Assembly: GCA_945861245.1 (NCBI GenBank)
Contig: CAMAUE010000041.1
Span: 1 to 37,360, forward strand
From: Singulisphaera sp. GP187
Lineage (GTDB): Bacteria; Planctomycetota; Planctomycetia; Gemmatales; Gemmataceae
Length of the DNA stretch: 37,360 nucleotides
Direction of reading: 5' to 3'
Position 1 is the first letter of the stretch. Every line of letters begins with the position of its first letter. The position numbers and the translations under genes were made by a program. The notes under the pieces were generated by a model. The model had not been told where the DNA came from, ran no database searches, and saw nothing but the letters and a program-made list of their open reading frames with translations. Shown here one piece after another: positions 31,824 through 37,360 of the stretch.

Positions 31824-32063
31824 ATGAGCAAAATACGCTGCCCAATATGTGACAAAACCATGGACCACCAAGGGCCGAAAGAATGGCCGGATTGGCCTTT
31901 CTGCTGCCGTCGGTGTCGATTGGTTGACCTGGGTCGCTGGCTGGGCGGCGCTTACTCTATCCCAGCCTCTGTTGAAGAGGAGGATGTCGACGAGACTGAT
32001 CCCGAGTCTCACTCCGGTTATCCGGCCGTTCCTTTGGCCGAACCCCATACAGAGCAGGCGTAG
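31824..32063 (+). CDS. yacG: YacG-type zinc protein (DNA gyrase inhibitor family)
   Basis: A 79-aa protein. ATG 31824 has GGGAGAG 8 bases upstream. Cys pairs C-P-I-C-D-K and F-C-C-R-R-C bind one zinc. R-L-V-D-L-G-R-W-L-G-G-A-Y-S-I-P is the family signature in the second half. The acidic C-terminus (E-E-E-D-V-D-E-T-D-P-E) corresponds to the tail that contacts gyrase GyrB in E. coli YacG. Length is normal. It is 16 bases after the FmdB gene, and a probable terminator follows. Confidence 0.9.
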   Translation: MSKIRCPICDKTMDHQGPKEWPDWPFCCRRCRLVDLGRWLGGAYSIPASVEEEDVDETDPESHSGYPAVPLAEPHTEQA

Positions 32064-32086
32064 TTCACTGCGCCTCTCTTTTTTTT
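32052..32086 (+). terminator. Probable terminator after yacG
   Basis: GAGCAGGCG pairs with CGCCTCTC around a 10-base loop with one bulged C, followed by a run of T (32079-32086). The stem is short but the T-run is strong. Confidence 0.65.
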
Positions 32087-32096
32087 GCGCGCGCTG

Positions 32097-32156
32097 ATTC
32101 CGCTTGCGGCTCAACGCACGGACAATTCCACGCGAGCGCTAAGCCGCAAGCGGAAT
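32097..32156. repeat. Family-2 inverted repeat, fourth and degraded copy
   Basis: The left arm 32097-32111 (ATTCCGCTTGCGGCT) matches the right arm end perfectly. The rest of the left arm (CAACGCACGG) has diverged, while the right arm keeps CGAGCGCTAAGCCGCAAGCG. The right arm ends only 3 bases before the NYN gene ATG and supplies the AGCGGA that may be its Shine-Dalgarno. Confidence 0.8.
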
Positions 32157-32159
32157 ATC

Positions 32160-32711
32160 ATGAAGATGTCCTACATCATCGACGGGTACAACGTCATCTA
32201 TGCTCTCGGCTTGCTTAACACGAAGGGCGGCGAGGGCCGACTCGAAGCGGCCCGAAACCGCCTTCTCGCCTATCTGAGTGAATCATTCGGCGAACGTTCG
32301 GCACGTGTGACCGTCGTGTTCGACGCCAAGCGTGCACCACGAGGCACCCAGAGTGAGCAGATCGTTTCCGGGTTGAACGTCGTCTTTGCGTCTGGCGAAA
32401 AGAGTGCGGATGATTGGATCGAAATCGCCATTGATCAATCGCGTGAGCCACGCAAGTTAGTAGTGATCTCGAACGATACGCGAATCCAAGAGGCTGCCCG
32501 ACGACGCGGTGCGCAGGCGTGGAGCGATCAGGACTTGCTCAACGATTTCGATACCGATTCCCAAAAGACGCGAGTCGAACCAGATCGGCAACCGGACGAT
32601 CGCCCCGGTCCCGACACGCCCGAAGAAGTGCAACATTGGGTTGACGAATTTTCGTCGATCGTGGACGATCCGGAATTGCGAAAGTTTCTCGATCAGGATC
32701 GATTCACGTGA
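32160..32711 (+). CDS. YacP-like NYN-domain ribonuclease
   Basis: A 183-aa protein. Starts at ATG 32160 or 32166; M-S-Y-I-I-D-G-Y-N-V-I-Y is the classical NYN start with the first catalytic Asp. V-T-V-V-F-D-A-K-R-A-P, A-S-G-E-K-S-A-D-D-W-I and V-V-I-S-N-D-T-R-I-Q-E-A-A-R supply the other acidic residues. The C-terminal 50 residues are acidic and Pro-rich, ending in a helical P-E-L-R-K-F-L-D. YacP relatives (Rae1) cut ribosome-associated mRNA. That activity is inferred for this protein. It converges on the minus-strand gene ending at 32728, with 16 bases between them. Confidence 0.85.
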   Translation: MKMSYIIDGYNVIYALGLLNTKGGEGRLEAARNRLLAYLSESFGERSARVTVVFDAKRAPRGTQSEQIVSGLNVVFASGEKSADDWIEIAIDQSREPRKLVVISNDTRIQEAARRRGAQAWSDQDLLNDFDTDSQKTRVEPDRQPDDRPGPDTPEEVQHWVDEFSSIVDDPELRKFLDQDRFT

Positions 32712-32727
32712 TCGTTTCCAAGGCCTG

Positions 32728-33207
32728 TCACAGTTTTCGCGGTCCGGGGCCCATGTTGTTTTCCTGATTGATCGCAGGTTGAATCGCCGGGAGTTCGGGC
32801 CACTCAAACTCGACCGTGGCGGCGAGATAGCCGATGCCGAACGCCGTCAGGATCGCGCCGACGAAGATCGCCCAATGCCACCACGGGCGCGGGCGCGGGT
32901 CGGGCACAGGTGGCAGACCGTTGGCCCAGCGCCGACTGGGTATCACCTTGTCGAACTGCCGTACCGCCGTCACAATTTGGCCGATCTGTTTCCGCGCCTG
33001 GGCGTTGTCCGGATCGATTTCGAGCAATTCAAGATAGGCCCAAATCGCCTGGCCAAGTTCGCCCGCCCTGGTTAGATTTTCCGCGCGGTTCAAACCGCCC
33101 TGCACATGGCTTACGTAGTCCACGAGCAATTCGAGGTCCGCCTGGCAACTCGGACACTTGCGTGTGAATTGTCGCAACGGCTTCGTGCATTGAGGGCAAT
33201 TCGGCAT
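32728..33207 (-). CDS. Zinc-ribbon membrane protein with a TPR-like segment
   Basis: A 159-aa protein. ATG 33207 has GGAGG 7 bases upstream, so the longer frame to 33426, which runs through the repeat, is rejected. The N-terminus is a zinc ribbon (M-P-N-C-P-Q-C and K-C-P-S-C-Q). A helical TPR-like stretch follows (L-N-R-A-E-N-L-T-R-A-G-E-L-G-Q-A-I-W-A-Y-L-E-L-L-E-I-D-P-D-N). One membrane helix is near residue 120 (W-H-W-A-I-F-V-G-A-I-L-T-A-F-G-I-G-Y-L). The family is not recognised. The layout suggests a membrane-tethered scaffold with a cytosolic zinc domain. Confidence 0.7.
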   Translation of the reverse strand: MPNCPQCTKPLRQFTRKCPSCQADLELLVDYVSHVQGGLNRAENLTRAGELGQAIWAYLELLEIDPDNAQARKQIGQIVTAVRQFDKVIPSRRWANGLPPVPDPRPRPWWHWAIFVGAILTAFGIGYLAATVEFEWPELPAIQPAINQENNMGPGPRKL

Positions 33208-33233
33208 GACGAACCTCCGCACCGGGAACTCGG

Positions 33234-33314
33234 GTTTAGCCGCTCGCCTTTGGCGAGCGCGACCTATGTGTCGTGCGATTCCTGTCCGCGCTCGCCCAAG
33301 GCGAGCGGCTAAAC
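33234..33314. repeat. Family-3 inverted repeat, copy downstream of hsp70
   Basis: Arms 33234-33261 and 33287-33314 pair over 28 bases with one mismatch. The arm core is TAGCCGCTCGCCTTTGGCGA, which itself contains CTCGCC-TTT-GGCGAG, so each arm can also fold alone and the whole could form a four-way structure. It ends 6 bases before the hsp70 stop codon region at 33321. Confidence 0.88.
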
Positions 33315-33320
33315 AAAAAC

Positions 33321-35057
33321 CTAAAGCAAATACGCGAAATTCAGCAAGCGGTCGTTCAACGCCGAGCTGGCGTCTTCCATGCGTTTGCGATCGCCTGACG
33401 ACATCGCCTCGCGCACCACTCGGCACAGGTCTTCGAGTTCGCGTTTGTCGGCGGGATTCTCGACCTTCGGAATCACGTCCTGTTCGGTCTTCTTCAGAAT
33501 CTCCAGCGCATCGCGGTATTCCGTCGTGCTCTCCACGTCCTCACTGCGTTTGATTAGCTCTTCGTTGATGCGCTTCATCTTCATGATTTGGCCCGCGTCG
33601 AGCTGGTCGGCGCCGCTTTGTTGGATCGCGAATCGTTTCTTTTGGCCTGTGTAGATGTCGTGGATCTGCACCGTCAGGATGCCGTCGTCGCCATACTCAA
33701 ACGTCACTTCGATGGCGCCGTCGCGCTGCTGTCGATGGGGTTTGAATTCCCACGGAATCTCGGCGAGTTTGACGTTCTCCGCATTGCCGACATCGTCGTA
33801 TACATCGCCCTCAAAGACACTGATGATGACGCGTTCGGCGGGGTCGGCGACGGGGTGATACGTCTTCGTGAACGAGCACGGAATGTCCACGCCGCGCTTG
33901 ATGATCGGATCGAGATAGACCTGCCGTTTTTCGTTGATCGGATTCGCGCAGAGCGAGTGTTCGAGCTTGACGGAGAAGGCGTGATTGTCCAGCCCGGGCG
34001 CGCCTTGCAAGATGGCCGACACGATGGCGGCGCCTTGCGCGACGCAAGTCATCGGATCGACTTTGTCGAATGGCTCGGCCTCCTTGCCGGCGAGTTTTTC
34101 GCTGACATATCGGCGAACCAGCGGAATCTTGCTTGTGCCACCGACGAGAAGGACGCGGTCGATGTCCTTGGGCCGCATGCCGCGTAGGCTCAGGGCCTCG
34201 TCGATGGCCTGCCCGGATTTGACAATGAACGGCATGATTTCGCGTTCAAAGGTGGCGCGGTCGATTTCTTCTTCCAGGCTCAGATGGCGATCAGGGACCA
34301 GCTCCGCCTTGCGAGCAATAGCGGTGGGTTGGGAGGACAGCTCGATCTTGGCTTTCTCGACCGCCAGCATGAATTGCGTGCGATAGGGCGAGTTGAGGAT
34401 GTCGTAGCCGGTCCTTTCGGTGAATCTGCGTGCGAGCAGGTTACCAATGGCGGTGTCGAGATCGTCGCCGCCGAGCTTGCCGATGCCTTTGCTGCTGATT
34501 TCCTCAAACACGCCATGATGGATACGGAGAATGGTGACATCAAGAGTGCCGCCGCCGAAGTCGTAAACGAGCACGGTTTGATCTTGCTGAGCGTTCAGTC
34601 CATAGCAGATGGCTGCCGCAGTTGGCTCGTTGATGAGCGTGAGCACCTGCAAGCCCGCAGCACCAGCGCAGAGTTTGGTGGCGTGCCGGGCGAGGCCTTT
34701 CGAGTTCGCGGGAATCGTGACGACGGCTTTGACGAAGGTGTCGTTCAGCGCTCGCTGGGCGTCCAGCTTCAGCTTGCTGAACAGCATCGTTGCGATTTGC
34801 TCGGTCCGCAGGTTCTGCCCAACGAACGGCACGCGCTCGCCCGAGCCGAGGATGCGCTTGATGGAGCGGATCGAGCGGCCTTCCTCGAAGTTTTCCTTCG
34901 CCTCTTGGCCGAAGCCGAGGCTGCCGTCGGCGCGCATGGTGACGACGGATGGCGTCCACTTGTTCCCTTCAGCGTTGGGGAGAACGTCGGCCTGACCGAA
35001 TTGGAAGTTAGCGACGACGGAGTTGCTCGTCCCGAAGTCGATCCCGATGTAGGGCAT
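33321..35057 (-). CDS. Hsp70-family chaperone, short non-canonical DnaK-like form
   Basis: A 578-aa protein. ATG 35057 (M-P-Y-I-G-I-D-F-G-T-S-N-S) is the family start; the longer frame runs through the upstream repeat and is rejected. The nucleotide-binding domain at about 1-370 has the phosphate-1 motif D-F-G-T-S-N-S, V-Y-D-F-G-G-G-T-L-D-V-T-I-L, G-G-D-D-L-D and L-V-G-G-T-S-K-I-P-L-V. A shortened substrate-binding part follows (I-T/V-V-F-E-G-D, T-F-E-Y-G-D-D-G-I-L-T-V), then a helical lid of about 100 residues. True DnaK has D-L-G-T-T-N-S and about 640 residues, so this is a divergent Hsp70, perhaps with its own clients. It may use the DnaJ/GrpE encoded 3-4 kb away. Family-3 repeats bracket it on both sides. 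Confidence 0.93.
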   Translation of the reverse strand: MPYIGIDFGTSNSVVANFQFGQADVLPNAEGNKWTPSVVTMRADGSLGFGQEAKENFEEGRSIRSIKRILGSGERVPFVGQNLRTEQIATMLFSKLKLDAQRALNDTFVKAVVTIPANSKGLARHATKLCAGAAGLQVLTLINEPTAAAICYGLNAQQDQTVLVYDFGGGTLDVTILRIHHGVFEEISSKGIGKLGGDDLDTAIGNLLARRFTERTGYDILNSPYRTQFMLAVEKAKIELSSQPTAIARKAELVPDRHLSLEEEIDRATFEREIMPFIVKSGQAIDEALSLRGMRPKDIDRVLLVGGTSKIPLVRRYVSEKLAGKEAEPFDKVDPMTCVAQGAAIVSAILQGAPGLDNHAFSVKLEHSLCANPINEKRQVYLDPIIKRGVDIPCSFTKTYHPVADPAERVIISVFEGDVYDDVGNAENVKLAEIPWEFKPHRQQRDGAIEVTFEYGDDGILTVQIHDIYTGQKKRFAIQQSGADQLDAGQIMKMKRINEELIKRSEDVESTTEYRDALEILKKTEQDVIPKVENPADKRELEDLCRVVREAMSSGDRKRMEDASSALNDRLLNFAYLL

Positions 35058-35152
35058 TGTTCTTATCCGTTGCCTGGTTGCTGGTGAGGAATCCCTGTAG
35101 AAACGATATGGGAAAACGGATGCGATGGGGAGATGACGTACAAACGCGTTTC

Positions 35153-35245
35153 GTTTAGCCGCTCGCCTTTGGCGGGCGTGGACGTACGAATTTACGGTCG
35201 CCGTGGAGCGCCACGCCCGCACTCGCCAAAGGCGAGTGGCTAAAC
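35153..35245. repeat. Family-3 inverted repeat, copy upstream of hsp70
   Basis: The outer arms share TAGCCGCTCGCCTTTGGCG (left) and its near complement (right, CGCCAAAGGCGAGTGGCTA), with the right arm a few bases longer. Inner GGGCGTGG / CCACGCCC continue the stem. It ends 4 bases before the universal stress protein stop at 35250 and lies 96 bases upstream of the hsp70 start. Confidence 0.85.
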
Positions 35246-35249
35246 AAAA

Positions 35250-36182
35250 TCACGCCGTCGGCTTATGCACCAAGATCGGCACGCGCGAACCACGTATCAC
35301 TTTGTCCGCGACGCTGCCGAGCAGGAACCGCGACAAGCCGCCGCGACCGTGGGTGTCGATCGCGATCATGTCGGTGGGCGGCTTGGCGTTTTCCAAAATC
35401 GCCACGCCGGGCTGGTCCTCGACGACGACGCGCGTGGCGATTTTCAGGCCGTCCTTGCGGAAGCGGTCGGTGACCTGTTCGAGGTATGCCGCCGCCTCCT
35501 TCTTTAGATCGGCGTGCAGATGTTCGACGCGGTCCAAGATGTCGGTCGCCACGCTGCCGAAGATCGCAGGCTCTGCGGGCAGTGACACCGGATAGACTGG
35601 TGTGATAACCCGCAGCAACGTGAAATCCGCGTGCATTGCGGCACCGAGTGTCAGCGCCGGCTCAAGGATCTGCTCCGCCCACGGTGAGCCATCGAGCGGG
35701 ATCAACATGTGCTTGATCGTCGGATCGTTCAGCATGTCCGGTTCCGAGACATTCGGATGCACCAGAACGAGCGGGATCGGCAAGCTGCGGACAAGCTCGT
35801 CGGTCGTGCTGCCGAGCCAAAATCGGGCCAGCGGGCCTTTGCCATGCGTTGTCATTACGACCCATTTCGCCTGCAGGCTCTCGGCTTGTTCGCGGATGAC
35901 CGTCGCGATGTCGCCATCGACATTACGGATCGTCACCGGCACCGATAATCGGTCCTGCACCCGTTTCTGAATGGACTGCAAATATTCGCGCTCCTTCGCT
36001 CGCAACTCCTGGTCGAGCGTCGTGTCAAAGACCTGTAACTCGGCATAGGCGGCGTCGAGCAGCGTATGCACGTGAATAAGATTCAGCGACGCATTCAATC
36101 GCCGGGCCATGCTCATCGCCAACGGGAGGGCGTGTTCGCCAAACGTTGAGCCGTCCAGAGGCACAAGAATCGAGCGGATCAT
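35250..36182 (-). CDS. Universal stress protein with two USP domains
   Basis: A 310-aa protein; GGAG lies 8 bases before ATG 36182. Domain 1 is about 1-147 (I-L-V-P-L-D-G-S, T-H-G-K-G-P-L-A-R-F-W-L-G-S, L-V-L-V-H-P). Domain 2 is about 160-310 (M-L-I-P-L-D-G-S-P-W-A-E, D-T-H-G-R-G-G-L-S-R-F-L-L-G-S-V, V-P-I-L-V-H-K-P). The G-x2-G-x9-G-S ATP-binding motif is complete in domain 2. Domain 1 has Pro where the second Gly is expected, so it may bind ATP poorly. Tandem USPs act as stress sensors or regulators in the cytoplasm. It stands next to the hsp70 gene on the same strand, separated by the family-3 repeat. Confidence 0.95.
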   Translation of the reverse strand: MIRSILVPLDGSTFGEHALPLAMSMARRLNASLNLIHVHTLLDAAYAELQVFDTTLDQELRAKEREYLQSIQKRVQDRLSVPVTIRNVDGDIATVIREQAESLQAKWVVMTTHGKGPLARFWLGSTTDELVRSLPIPLVLVHPNVSEPDMLNDPTIKHMLIPLDGSPWAEQILEPALTLGAAMHADFTLLRVITPVYPVSLPAEPAIFGSVATDILDRVEHLHADLKKEAAAYLEQVTDRFRKDGLKIATRVVVEDQPGVAILENAKPPTDMIAIDTHGRGGLSRFLLGSVADKVIRGSRVPILVHKPTA

Positions 36183-36455
36183 GACGATCTCCTTTCAAAA
36201 CAAGAGGGACGCGCGAGATTGGGGGTATCAATTGCAAACGGGATGCCAATAAAAAACGAGCGATTTCGATGCAACCGCAACCAGTAACTGTGCGGATTTG
36301 ACACGGGAGACGCAAAACCGCACGGCTGAGGCTTCCCAGAGCAACATGATGTGTAGGAGGCGAAGGAAAAACGGCACTTCTGTTACCGCTCCCTGCTTGT
36401 CACGGTTGTATTCTCATCCGTTTCTGACGAATAGGTTTCCGTAGCCGAGGATGAG

Positions 36456-37360
36456 ATGAGAAATCCACTTTTTTTGCATGAAGCTGTTCGCTCTGTCGCA
36501 TGGCAGGACCTTCGCGATCTATCGTTCCTTCAATCGGTTCGTGCGGTGCTGTTGTCGTCGCCTTGGTTGGCAGCATCATTGACGTTTGCTTACAACGAGC
36601 AGTTCTTGGCCGCCTTGCCTTTCTCTGCGATATTCTTCATGGCCGGCTTGCGCCAAACACACGATGGTTTTCATGCGAAGCTCGGCTTGTCGGTGATTTG
36701 GACGAACGCGTTCCTGTTTCTTTTTTCCTTATTGATGGCGATTCCATTGCACGCGGTGAGATGGATTCATGTGCGCCACCACGCCAACCCGCTTCGAGAG
36801 AAAGATATTGAGGGGATGTGCGCGACGATGCGGTGGTGGCAGGCGCTGGCTGTCGGTCCCTACTTCCCTATCCGGATGATCGTCGTGGCGCTCGCCCGTT
36901 CCAGCAGCGCGACGCGGATTTGGATCGTTGCCGAGATGGTGGCCATTCTCGGCCTGATTGGTCTGGCAGGGATGACAAATTGGGGTTGGCTATGGTTTCA
37001 ATTATTGGCGATGGGATTAGGAAACTGCCTGACGGGATTCGTCGCGGTTTGGATGGTGCATCGTGGCTGTGATCGCCAGGGGATGTTTGCGCGCACGCAA
37101 AGATCGTGGCTTATCAACGCTCTGACGTTGAATAACTTCTATCACATGGAGCATCATTTGTTCCCAGCCGTCGCATCATGCAATCTACCGGAGTTGGCAC
37201 GCCGATTGGACAAACTCTTACCGCGTGGAGAGCCGGTTCTAGGATCGCCTCAGAGCGAAAACAAAGCCGTGACGGCGGTGTGTGAAGTCACTACTGTCCC
37301 GTTAAGAGTTCGCTTCCCAGCTGCAACTCTTTGCGGTTTTTTATCTTATGAATCGTTTCG
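36456..37360 (+). CDS. Fatty-acid-desaturase-family membrane enzyme (3' end outside window)
   Basis: The frame begins at ATG 36456, with GAGG 5 bases upstream, and is open to the end of the window (at least 301 residues). The three histidine boxes of membrane di-iron enzymes are present and correctly spaced: H69-D-G-F-H73, H105-V-R-H-H109 and H230-M-E-H-H234. Hydrophobic spans lie around residues 40-65, 78-100 and 150-190. This is the FA_desaturase family, which includes acyl-lipid desaturases, carotenoid ketolases and hydroxylases. The first-box context R-Q-T-H-D-G-F-H does not settle which. The enzyme would sit in the inner membrane and use O2 and an electron donor. It is divergent from the universal stress protein gene; the 273 bases between them show no motif I can name. 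Confidence 0.88.
   Translation, partial: MRNPLFLHEAVRSVAWQDLRDLSFLQSVRAVLLSSPWLAASLTFAYNEQFLAALPFSAIFFMAGLRQTHDGFHAKLGLSVIWTNAFLFLFSLLMAIPLHAVRWIHVRHHANPLREKDIEGMCATMRWWQALAVGPYFPIRMIVVALARSSSATRIWIVAEMVAILGLIGLAGMTNWGWLWFQLLAMGLGNCLTGFVAVWMVHRGCDRQGMFARTQRSWLINALTLNNFYHMEHHLFPAVASCNLPELARRLDKLLPRGEPVLGSPQSENKAVTAVCEVTTVPLRVRFPAATLCGFLSYESF

Noticed and set aside
1..37360. CRISPR array
   Set aside because: The repeats present are inverted and dispersed. There is no series of direct repeats with regular spacers and no cas gene.

Overview
The window reads as chromosome of a planctomycete, most likely a Gemmataceae-type organism. This is inferred from gene families, because there is no rRNA or marker gene here to settle it. 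The families pointing that way are a DUF1501 protein next to a PSD1/DUF1549-DUF1553 cytochrome-c-like protein, a secreted DUF1080 protein, an ECF sigma factor with a FecR-like partner, a leucine-rich repeat protein, a Gemmataceae-style HTH protein (6797-7474), an ISKra4-type transposase remnant, and two GroEL genes. GC-rich coding sequence produces many long antisense shadow frames.

Region A (1-8250) is accessory in character. It holds the C-terminal end of a type III-like restriction nuclease, a small coiled protein, a strong terminator, then a tight operon of an HNH + DGQH(K/R) protein, a 61-aa protein and a HEPN-like protein. After that come a permuted NlpC/P60-type hydrolase, a truncated replication-initiator-like frame, a secreted DNA/RNA non-specific endonuclease, an LRR protein and an HTH protein. 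The region ends at the 5' half of a tRNA-Arg(TCG), broken just after the anticodon loop, which may be an old integration boundary. Next to it lie fragments of an OmpR/KdpE-type response regulator and of an ISKra4 transposase.

Region B (8.9-24.5 kb) is mostly on the minus strand. It contains a very large Pls/PosA-type NRPS-like synthetase (adenylation, carrier, then a membrane part with three left-handed-helix-like domains), a sigma factor/FecR-like pair, a small secreted protein on the plus strand, a class 3 lipase with a small membrane protein, the DUF1501 and PSD1 genes, a SUKH protein, a DUF1080 protein, a frameshifted small gene and a nucleotidyltransferase.

Region C (24.8-32.7 kb, plus strand) is a proteostasis cluster: groEL, groES, a second and divergent groEL, dnaJ and grpE. 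It is followed by a DUF433/PIN-like toxin-antitoxin pair, an FmdB zinc ribbon, YacG and a YacP/NYN nuclease. An Hsp70-family gene lies on the opposite strand at 33.3-35.1 kb, then a double-domain universal stress protein and a truncated fatty-acid-desaturase-family gene that runs off the window.

A second layer is superimposed on the genes. Many intergenic gaps hold long inverted repeats belonging to at least five sequence families. Three of these families recur inside the window, and one pair brackets the Hsp70 gene. In the chaperone cluster the first three gaps each hold a different palindrome type, and the dnaJ-grpE gap holds a weaker, decayed one.
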